Source: Bin5 sp009843665
Lineage (GTDB): Bacteria; Chloroflexota; Anaerolineae; Caldilineales; Caldilineaceae
Assembly (NCBI GenBank): GCA_965220285.1
Contig: OZ244818.1
Span: 4,278,001 to 4,342,000, forward strand
Direction of reading: 5' to 3'
DNA: 64,000 nucleotides
Positions 20,400 through 27,666 of this stretch are shown here, piece by piece; position 1 is the stretch's first letter, and every line of letters begins with the position of its first letter. A model generated the notes under the pieces. The model saw nothing but the letters and a program-made list of their open reading frames with translations, searched no databases and was not told the origin of the DNA. The translations under genes were made by a program, and so were the position numbers.

Positions 20400-21224
20400 C
20401 TACTTCATCAGCCCTCCCAGAAACGTTGCCGTGCGCCTCGTCGCCTCTGCCGGCGTCATATCCCCGCCAAACGCCTGGTGCATGGTGACGCAGCCGTCAT
20501 AGCCTATCGTTCGCAAGCCGTCAAAAATAGTGGGAAAGTCGATACCGCCGGGTGCGTCCAGGGGGCGCAGCGTTGACATCACCGTGCCCCGCGTCCACGT
20601 CTCCATCGGTTGGACGCCGTCCGGCTCAGGCGTGTGGTTTTGCAGGTAAACGTTGAACAACCAGGGCTGGAACGCTCGCAGTGTGGCCTCGCCGTACGCT
20701 TGGCCGCACAGGGCCAGATTGGCGGGCTCGTAAATGATGCCGAAATTGGGTCTGTCAACCTCTCTGAGCACCGCTACCGAACCCGCCACCGTCTCGAACA
20801 AGCTGCGCGTGTGGCTCTGATGCGCCAGCCGTATGCCCCGCTCGCGGGCCTCGTCTGCTGCCCGGCGCGCATGAACGATATCTTCCTCTTTCTTCATGCA
20901 GATTCGGATCAGATCCGCCCCCAGCGCCTCGGCCAGATCGAGCGAAGGGGTGATGTGCCGCAGGCTGTTCGGACCCTCTTCACTGTTTTCCGGGACAGGA
21001 AAATCTGCAGTCACCATCGAGACGGCCAGACCGTGTTCGTTTACCGTCTCCTTTACGCGTACAGCCGCCCCCGCAGGGCTGTGGACGCCGACAACCGACG
21101 CACGCATACACAGGGCTTCGTATCCAGCGTCGGCCGCGATGCCCGCCAACTCCTCCAGGGGAATGGCGCTCTCGCGTTTGTTGTTGAAGCTCTCCGCGAC
21201 CCGTACCGAAAGTGAAAGTTTCAT
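20400..21224 (-). CDS. Sugar phosphate isomerase/epimerase (xylose isomerase-like TIM barrel)
   Basis: This 274-residue protein of the AP-endonuclease-2/xylose isomerase-like fold contains LAHQSHTRSLFET, NFGIIYEPANL and a late TMHQAFGGD, which supply the usual His, Glu and Asp metal ligands. Relatives isomerise ketoses or inosose and commonly sit in sugar-catabolic loci. The -10 box lies so close to the ATG that the mRNA may be leaderless. It is divergent from mtaB. The substrate is unknown. Confidence 0.8.
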   Translation of the reverse strand: MKLSLSVRVAESFNNKRESAIPLEELAGIAADAGYEALCMRASVVGVHSPAGAAVRVKETVNEHGLAVSMVTADFPVPENSEEGPNSLRHITPSLDLAEALGADLIRICMKKEEDIVHARRAADEARERGIRLAHQSHTRSLFETVAGSVAVLREVDRPNFGIIYEPANLALCGQAYGEATLRAFQPWLFNVYLQNHTPEPDGVQPMETWTRGTVMSTLRPLDAPGGIDFPTIFDGLRTIGYDGCVTMHQAFGGDMTPAEATRRTATFLGGLMK

Positions 21225-21231
21225 AGCTTCG

Positions 21232-21260
21232 AGTATACAGGATCCCTGATTAAATGATAA
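21232..21260 (-). promoter_or_regulatory. Promoter of the isomerase gene, possibly leaderless
   Basis: On the minus strand, TTATCA (21260-21255), a 17-bp spacer and TATACT (21237-21232) are followed after 7 nt by the ATG (21224). A start site 7-8 nt below the -10 falls on the ATG itself, and no ribosome-binding site would fit. Confidence 0.5.
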
Positions 21261-21271
21261 GAATGCTTCTG

Positions 21272-21280
21272 TGTTATGCT
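21272..21280 (+). promoter_or_regulatory. mtaB: Putative extended -10 promoter of mtaB
   Basis: TGTTATGCT is an extended -10 in the divergent spacer, with a leader of about 62 nt to mtaB. The -35 is poor. It lies just 12 bp from the oppositely directed isomerase promoter. Confidence 0.4.
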
Positions 21281-21348
21281 GTCCCCACTAAAGGTCAAGA
21301 GCAATAGACGAAGGGCCTCCGCAGGCAACCAGCCACAAGCTCCAAATT

Positions 21349-22710
21349 ATGCGCGTATTTCTCGACCAGCTGGGTTGCCGGCTCAACTTCAGCGAAAATA
21401 GCACGCTGGCAGGTCGCCTCAACGCCGCCGGCCACTGCATCGTTCCTCGCCCCGAAGACGCCCACGTGATCGTGCTCAACACCTGTGCCGTCACCGCCCA
21501 GGCCGCACGCAAAAGCCGCCAGGCCGCCCGCCACCTCAACAAGCGCAACCCCGACGCCCGTATCGCCATCACCGGCTGCTACGCCACCCTTGCCCCCCAG
21601 GAGAGCGCCGCCCTTCCCGGCGTCGAACTTGTGGCAGACAACCATTCCAAGGAAATGCTGCACACGCTCCTTGAGCCATGGAGCGCAGAGTTCTCCGATC
21701 CCCAGGATCTGGTCCGCATTCAGCCGCACGGCACCCCGTTCGCGCCCGCGTCCCCCGAAGAGGAGGGCGGCCGCACTCGCGCATTCGTCAAGGTCCAGGA
21801 CGGCTGCCAGAACCGTTGCACATTCTGTATCGTCACTACCCTGCGCGGCGACAGCCGCAGCCGTACGACCGCCGACGTGGTCCAAGAAGTGCAGTCCCTT
21901 GTGGAGAGCGGCTTCCGCGAAGCCGTCCTCACGGGTGTCCACCTCGGAGCATACGGCAGGGACCTGCAGGGGAGCCGGCGCACCGATCTCAAGGAGCTGA
22001 CCGCAGCCATCCTCACCCATACCGACATCGCCCGCCTGCGCCTCAGCAGTCTCGAGCCCTGGGAACTGGCCGACGGCTTCTTTGACCTCTGGCAGCGCTG
22101 GCCCGGTCGGCTCTGCCCCCATCTGCACCTGCCACTCCAGGCCGGCACCGACGCCCAGTTGCGCCGCATGGCCCGCCGCTGTACCGTCGACAGCTTCCGT
22201 AAACTCGTGTCCGGCGCCCGCGTAGCCATCCCCGATCTTATCATCACCACCGATCTCATCGTCGGCTTTCCCGGTGAAACGGAGGCCGACTTTGAAGAAA
22301 GTCTGCGCTACGTCGAAGAGATTCGCTTCGCCCACGCACACATATTCCCCTTCAGCCCCCGCGCCGGCACAGCCGCAGCCGGCTTCGACGGACAGGTACC
22401 AAAGACGGTCAAACGAGAGCGTTCGCGACGGATGCACCTGGCAATTGCCCACACAGCCGAAATGGAACGGAGAAGATTTGTCGGTACCGTTCGCCCGGTC
22501 TTGTGGGAAGGCAGCGGACAGCAACTGACCGACAGGCTTGGCACCCTTCTCTGGAGCGGCCTGACCGATAACTACCTGCGTGTCTCGGCCCAGGCCCCCG
22601 CGGCCCTTGACCTCACCAACCGCATCATCCCCGCACTCTTGGATGAACTTCACGGCGAAACCATGTACGCTGAACCTCTGCTCCCAGAGGCTCGCACGGC
22701 AGGCATTTAG
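21349..22710 (+). CDS. mtaB: tRNA (t6A37) 2-methylthiotransferase MtaB
   Basis: MtaB adds a methylthio group to t6A37 of tRNA using radical SAM chemistry and a second iron-sulfur cluster. The N-terminal MTTase domain begins FLDQLGCRLNFSE and has further Cys in NTCAVT and GCYA. The radical SAM triplet is Cys153, Cys157, Cys160 (CQNRCTFC). A TRAM-like C-terminal region follows. The LGCRLN signature favours MtaB over MiaB or RimO. The length of 453 residues is normal. A UMF1-type transporter follows 53 nt downstream. Confidence 0.93.
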   Translation: MRVFLDQLGCRLNFSENSTLAGRLNAAGHCIVPRPEDAHVIVLNTCAVTAQAARKSRQAARHLNKRNPDARIAITGCYATLAPQESAALPGVELVADNHSKEMLHTLLEPWSAEFSDPQDLVRIQPHGTPFAPASPEEEGGRTRAFVKVQDGCQNRCTFCIVTTLRGDSRSRTTADVVQEVQSLVESGFREAVLTGVHLGAYGRDLQGSRRTDLKELTAAILTHTDIARLRLSSLEPWELADGFFDLWQRWPGRLCPHLHLPLQAGTDAQLRRMARRCTVDSFRKLVSGARVAIPDLIITTDLIVGFPGETEADFEESLRYVEEIRFAHAHIFPFSPRAGTAAAGFDGQVPKTVKRERSRRMHLAIAHTAEMERRRFVGTVRPVLWEGSGQQLTDRLGTLLWSGLTDNYLRVSAQAPAALDLTNRIIPALLDELHGETMYAEPLLPEARTAGI

Positions 22711-22763
22711 AGACCCCGTCCGACACAATTCCATTGGCCGCGTCGGCCTCCAAGGAGCATCTG

Positions 22764-24158
22764 ATGCCCACAGAATCGTCAGCCGACCCCAATCAGTCCT
22801 CTGAGCACGCAGTGAAACCGGGCAACCGCCGCGAGCAGTTCGGCTGGTACTTCTATGATTGGGCCAACTCGGCTTTTTCCACAACTGTCGGCTCCGTCTT
22901 CCTCGGCCCCTATGTCTCCAACCTGGCCGAACTGGCGGCCGGGCCAGACGGAATGGTCCGCCTTCTCGGTGTTCCAGTCGCCCCTTACTCATTCTTGTCC
23001 TACTGCATCTCGATTTCTGTAATCCTGCAGGTGTTTTTCCTGCCAATACTTGGGGCCATCGCCGATTATTCGAGCCTGCGCAAGAAGCTGATGCAGATCT
23101 TCGCCGTTGCCGGCTCCTGGGCCACCATGTTCATGTTTTTCGTTACCGACCAGACCTGGTGGCTGGGAGGCCTCCTTTTCATTTTCGCCAATCTCTGTTT
23201 TGGCGCCGCCATCGTCTTCTACAATTCCTATCTTCCTGACATCGCCGAACCGGATGAACGTGACCGCGTTTCCTCGGTAGGCTGGGCGCTCGGTTACCTG
23301 GGAGGCGGCCTTCTCCTGACGCTCAATCTTGCCTTCTTCCTCATGCGCGACACCTTCGGCGTCGACTCCGGGTTGGCCGTTCGCATCAACCTGTTCTCCG
23401 GCGGGCTGTGGTGGTTCGGCTGGTCTTTTGTCACCTGGAGGCTGTTGCGTTCGCGCGACACCGCCAGAGACCTCCCGCCCGGTGAGACCTATCTGTCGAC
23501 AGGTCTCAAACAGCTATGGGAGACCTTCCAGGAGACTGCAAAGTATCCCCATACAATCCGCTTCCTGATCGCTTACCTGCTGTACAACGATGGCATCCAA
23601 ACGGTGTTTGCGGTAGCCGCGGTATTTGCCGCAGCCCCGCTCCTGCAGGGCGGGCTGGAGATTGAGCAGGACGTCCTCACCATGGTTATTCTCATGATTC
23701 AGTTTGTGGCCTTTGCCGGCGCACTCCTCTTCGGCAGGTTGGCGGTTCGCGTCGGCGCCAAGAAGGCCCTGATCATCGGTCTCATCGTCTGGACGGTCGT
23801 TGTGATCTACGCCTACCTGGGACTGCGAGGGGAGAGCCGTATCCTGGAGTTCTGGATTCTGGGAGCGTTTATTGCCCTGGTGATGGGCGGCACGCAAGCG
23901 GTAAGTCGCGGCCTCTTCGCCAACATGATCCCACAGGGCAAAGAGGCTGAGTTCTTCTCCATCTACGAAGTCAGCGAACGCGGGACCTCTTGGCTGGGCC
24001 CGCTGGCATTCGGACTGGTCAACCAGTTCACAGGGAGCTTGCGCCCTGCTATAGTCTCGATAATTCTATTCTTCATGGTGGGGCTTGCACTGCTGCTGAG
24101 GGTAGATGTTCGCCGGGCTATCGCCGAATCGGGCAACACGCCGCCGGCAGTTGTCTGA
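22764..24158 (+). CDS. MFS transporter, UMF1 / Atg22-like family
   Basis: About 12 transmembrane segments over 464 residues. GWYFYDWANSAFSTTVGSVFLGPY near residue 25 is the hallmark of the UMF1 (Vps22/Atg22-like) family, proposed to export amino acids or small metabolites. GGTQAVSRGLFANMIP in the second half is also typical. The ATG at 22764 is preceded by AAGGAG; upstream in-frame codons lack a site. It is probably co-transcribed with mtaB and convergent with pyruvate kinase, leaving a 22-nt gap. Confidence 0.9.
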   Translation: MPTESSADPNQSSEHAVKPGNRREQFGWYFYDWANSAFSTTVGSVFLGPYVSNLAELAAGPDGMVRLLGVPVAPYSFLSYCISISVILQVFFLPILGAIADYSSLRKKLMQIFAVAGSWATMFMFFVTDQTWWLGGLLFIFANLCFGAAIVFYNSYLPDIAEPDERDRVSSVGWALGYLGGGLLLTLNLAFFLMRDTFGVDSGLAVRINLFSGGLWWFGWSFVTWRLLRSRDTARDLPPGETYLSTGLKQLWETFQETAKYPHTIRFLIAYLLYNDGIQTVFAVAAVFAAAPLLQGGLEIEQDVLTMVILMIQFVAFAGALLFGRLAVRVGAKKALIIGLIVWTVVVIYAYLGLRGESRILEFWILGAFIALVMGGTQAVSRGLFANMIPQGKEAEFFSIYEVSERGTSWLGPLAFGLVNQFTGSLRPAIVSIILFFMVGLALLLRVDVRRAIAESGNTPPAVV

Positions 24159-24180
24159 ACCGGCCAAACGCAAATTCAAC

Positions 24181-26055
24181 CTACAAGTCCCACTCGTAAA
24201 CGTTTCCAGTCCTGGCATCGATAACTATAGTCTGGCCGTCAACCAGTTCGTCCCAGTTTCCGGTTGCCTGCAGGACCGCCGGAATCCCTAACTCCACCGC
24301 CGCCAACGCCGCGATGCTGTCTGGCGCCGATTCCGCAGTGATCAAACCCCCGGCATGGTAGACCAGGTCCATACTGACTTGGTTCAACTCCTCGGCCACC
24401 AGAATGTCCTGCGTCGTCATCATCCGGTGCTGCAGCTCCTGGTCGCTGAGGTCCTGCCCTGGCTTCAGCCGCACGACGCGGCCGCTCATGCGACGGTTGC
24501 CCACGCCCTGCCCGTGCATCAGCACCCTGGCGATGCGTCGAACCGTCATCAGATTGGTCTCACCCGGCACGCCCCCAACTACACCGCCCGTTACGACCGT
24601 GACATCGCCTTGCTCGACAAAGCCGGCGCGCAAGGCGATACGCACCGCGTCCTCCAGCATCTCGTCAATCGTGTTCATGCGCTGACCCATCAAGGGAAAT
24701 ACACCCCAGTAGAGGGCCAACTGCCGGTAAACGAGGTGGCTTGGCGTCACCGCGATAATTGGGACGGACGGCCGGAAGCGGGCCAGTTTCTTGGCTGTTG
24801 CTCCTCTTGCCGTAGGCGCTATGATGGCCGCGGCGCCGACGTTCTGTGCAGTGTCCACGGTGGCCTGGCTGACCGCTTCGGCGACCGTAGGCACCTCGCC
24901 GATGCCCGGTTGCAGCTCCTGCTCTGAGTCGGTCGCCGTAGTACCGAAAAAGCCGTCTACCGCCTGTTGGGAAGGCCGGTAATGTGGCTGCGTAACACTA
25001 CGCACCCGCTCCGCCTCTTTGGCAATATTCACCATCGTCTGGACCGACTGAACCGGATAATTTCCCGCAGCAGTCTCGCCGGAGAGCATGATTGCGTCGC
25101 TGCCATCCAGCACGGCATTCGCAACGTCACTGGCCTCGGCACGCGTCGGACGCGGGTTGCGAATCATCGATTCCAGCATCTGTGTCGCCGTTATCACAGG
25201 TTTATCAGTGCCGATACAACGGGCGATGATCATCTTCTGGATCATCGGCACGGCTTCCGGGCTGGTCTCGATCCCCAAGTCCCCTCGTGCCACCATCAGG
25301 CCGTCCGAGGCCTGAATGATCTCCTCGATGTTCTCTACGGCTTCAGGCTTTTCTATCTTGGAAATGATCGGAGTGGCCCGTCCCAAAGGCGCGCGGCTCT
25401 GCACCACCTTTCTCAGCGCTTGCACATCGCCTGCCGTGCGCACAAAGCTGAGGGCGATCCAGTCCGCCTGATGTTCCAGCGCAAAGTCCACGTCGACGCG
25501 ATCCTTCTCTGTCATCGAAGGAACGGTCAGCTTGGTGTGGGGGAGATTCATTCCCTTCCTGTCCTGCAAAATGCCCCCGACGATCACCCGCGTTCGCACT
25601 GTCGTTTCGGTCGCGTCGATCACCTCCAATTCGAGCAGACCGTCATCCAACAGAATCCGTTCCTGAGATTCTCCCGCCGTCTGCAGCGTCGAACTGCGTC
25701 GGCCCTCCTCGATGCTGGCCGGGACTTCCTTGTTCTGGATCGGCACGCGCCCCGGTTCGCCGATAACCTCGTCCGTTGTCAGAATTAACTCTTCACCAGC
25801 CGCCAGCGGGACGCCCCCAGGCTGCATTTCGCCCACACGTAGTTTCGGTCCTTGCAGATCAACCAGAATCGCTACCGGCCGGTTGCGCTCCTGGGCAATC
25901 TCACGAATAGTGTGAATATTCCGGGCATGGAATTCGTGGTCGCCGTGGCTCATGTTGATGCGGGCTACATTCATGCCCGCATCGATCATTTGAGCGAGTA
26001 TCTCAGGATCGGTACTGGTCGGCCCAATTGTACAGACAATCTTGACCCGCAACAT
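24181..26055 (-). CDS. pyk: Pyruvate kinase with C-terminal PEP-utiliser-like domain
   Basis: Pyruvate kinase converts PEP and ADP to pyruvate and ATP. The N-terminus (RVKIVCTIGPTS), the catalytic ISKIEKPEAV with its Lys, and MVARGDLGIE are intact. At 624 residues it is longer than the 585 of Bacillus-type enzymes with the extra domain. An insertion of about 30 residues lies around PSQQAVDGFFG. The C-terminal domain (about 520-624) reads GGLITAESAPDS where the phospho-swivelling domain normally has T-S-H-A, so the swivel His is absent. It is structural at most. Confidence 0.95.
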   Translation of the reverse strand: MLRVKIVCTIGPTSTDPEILAQMIDAGMNVARINMSHGDHEFHARNIHTIREIAQERNRPVAILVDLQGPKLRVGEMQPGGVPLAAGEELILTTDEVIGEPGRVPIQNKEVPASIEEGRRSSTLQTAGESQERILLDDGLLELEVIDATETTVRTRVIVGGILQDRKGMNLPHTKLTVPSMTEKDRVDVDFALEHQADWIALSFVRTAGDVQALRKVVQSRAPLGRATPIISKIEKPEAVENIEEIIQASDGLMVARGDLGIETSPEAVPMIQKMIIARCIGTDKPVITATQMLESMIRNPRPTRAEASDVANAVLDGSDAIMLSGETAAGNYPVQSVQTMVNIAKEAERVRSVTQPHYRPSQQAVDGFFGTTATDSEQELQPGIGEVPTVAEAVSQATVDTAQNVGAAAIIAPTARGATAKKLARFRPSVPIIAVTPSHLVYRQLALYWGVFPLMGQRMNTIDEMLEDAVRIALRAGFVEQGDVTVVTGGVVGGVPGETNLMTVRRIARVLMHGQGVGNRRMSGRVVRLKPGQDLSDQELQHRMMTTQDILVAEELNQVSMDLVYHAGGLITAESAPDSIAALAAVELGIPAVLQATGNWDELVDGQTIVIDARTGNVYEWDL

Positions 26056-26178
26056 TCGCGAACTCCAATGGCTGGTGGCCGGTTGCTGATGAACTGCAGA
26101 CCCGGGCGGCCATTCCCTGCTAACTCAGGCCGCGGCGTCCCCCGAAAGCCGGTGACAGCGTGGGAGCATCTCTCTTCG

Positions 26179-27507
26179 CTACTGATAACTGATTCTGTCG
26201 CTCGTGCGCACGACCTGAATCCACGTACGGCCCGGCTTCAATGTTATCGGCTGCTCGCCAGGGCCGAGCCAGCGCGGTGGGCTCTGGTCGTTAGCGCGCC
26301 AGGTCCCCTCGTAAACCTTGCCGTCCCGAAAGACGCGCAGATCTCCGAACCCGTAGAGATTGATCTTGACGCTGAGCGTGCCTAGGCTGTCCTCAACGAT
26401 ATTAGTCAGCTCATGTTCGGCAAAGACAACGATTACATTCTCGCTGCTGATCTGCTGGCCAGTCGCCTGGTCCATGTGCACGGCGCCGCTCTGATATCGC
26501 AGGTAGAGGCCGCTTGACGCGTCGTAGCGCCACTCGACACCGTTATTCTCAGGGTAGGGGATGCGAACTGTTGTCGCCTCATCGGCCCAAAAATCCTGGG
26601 GCGTCCCACTGAAGGAAAAGCTTGCCCGCTCTACCGGCCGTGGATTGCTTTTCTGCCCTTCCAGCCAGGGAGTGAAAACCTCTAAGCAGTAGGGAAGCAG
26701 CGGCGATACGTCGCAGGTCTTGGCCGTGTCGATCATCCACCTGCGCACCCTGTCGACGCTCGTCCGCAAGCGCGTGCGATAGTTGTTGCCTACACTGAAG
26801 AAGTAGGTGACGCTTTCCGGATCTTCCGAATCGGCGTCCAGGTAAGGGAACCCGACCTCGTTCTTCAGTAGATAGCGGATGCCGTCGCTGCCGCCGGAGC
26901 AAGCCAGTATACCGTCGAACATATAGGTAGTGTGAATATTGGGCCAGCGAGCACTCCGCACAGGTCCGATTTCCCTTGCAGGGATGCTCTGGTACAAGCT
27001 GGTGAGGCGTGTGAGGTGGAAGCCATCGACGATGAATTCGTATGTGACATCTGCCTCATTCAGGCCGTAATGGGCGGATCGGCTGGTAATGTCATTGTTG
27101 ATACAGACCAATACCGGCGTTTCCTGTAGCAATGATGGGTCGGCCAGTGGCAGCCCGGTATAGCGCGCCACGCTTCCCGGTACAGCCGTCGCGGTCGCCC
27201 TTTCACCCTCCGCGGCTGTGTTGGAGCCTTCTGCAGCGCTGGCCGGTGGAGGAGTTGCTTTTTCCGCGGCCGGCTGCCCTCCAGCTGCTTCCGGCGTCTT
27301 GGTTGGAGTCGGAGTCGATGCACCATCGGGCCCCGCGCACCCGGAAAGTGACAGCAGGACCAGCAGGACGAGTCCTGCTGCGCTCGGCCGCACTCCCGCC
27401 GGTATTGGGGCCTGTCGATGGAATGGACCGGTCCTCTCAGCTGTAGCATTCTCGCCAGGACGAGCGCCGCGCCGAGTCTTCAGAGGGAGAAATGACCTGA
27501 GTTTCAA
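26179..27507 (-). CDS. DUF3048 (YerB-like) lipoprotein
   Basis: The DUF3048 region is clear: YTGLPLADP, VCINNDITSRSAHYGLNEADVTYEF and GPVRSARWPN. The lipobox LSLSGC precedes a Pro/Ala/Glu linker, so it is membrane-anchored outside the cell. The long open frame begins at 27624, but a TATACT box inside it (27589-27584) argues for a later start. TTG at 27507 follows AAGGA by 5 nt, giving 442 residues. GTG at 27393 is an alternative with a normal-length signal peptide. The role of YerB-type proteins is unresolved. Confidence 0.8.
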   Translation of the reverse strand: MKLRSFLPLKTRRGARPGENATAERTGPFHRQAPIPAGVRPSAAGLVLLVLLSLSGCAGPDGASTPTPTKTPEAAGGQPAAEKATPPPASAAEGSNTAAEGERATATAVPGSVARYTGLPLADPSLLQETPVLVCINNDITSRSAHYGLNEADVTYEFIVDGFHLTRLTSLYQSIPAREIGPVRSARWPNIHTTYMFDGILACSGGSDGIRYLLKNEVGFPYLDADSEDPESVTYFFSVGNNYRTRLRTSVDRVRRWMIDTAKTCDVSPLLPYCLEVFTPWLEGQKSNPRPVERASFSFSGTPQDFWADEATTVRIPYPENNGVEWRYDASSGLYLRYQSGAVHMDQATGQQISSENVIVVFAEHELTNIVEDSLGTLSVKINLYGFGDLRVFRDGKVYEGTWRANDQSPPRWLGPGEQPITLKPGRTWIQVVRTSDRISYQ

Positions 27508-27583
27508 AGGCTTCCTTCTGTTCAAGGTAGTGAGTTGGGGGTGGCAAATGGAATCATGAAAGGCAGCCGCTCGGACTGCCGTT

Positions 27584-27589
27584 AGTATA
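27584..27589 (-). promoter_or_regulatory. Putative -10 box of the DUF3048 lipoprotein gene
   Basis: TATACT on the minus strand (27589 to 27584) would give a leader of about 70 nt to the TTG at 27507. No convincing -35 was found. Its main use is to argue against the longer reading frame as the real gene start. Confidence 0.3.
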
Positions 27590-27666
27590 CTACACGCGCA
27601 CAAAACCACTACTATTAGACCCACATCTTCTTCCAGGACAGGCCGCTTCGGTCGGCGCCGCCTCTG

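Noticed and set aside
21295..23046. Minus-strand open frame of 583 codons opposite mtaB
   Set aside because: Spans mtaB and the start of the transporter gene, both well supported. Its Gly-rich translation is a shadow.
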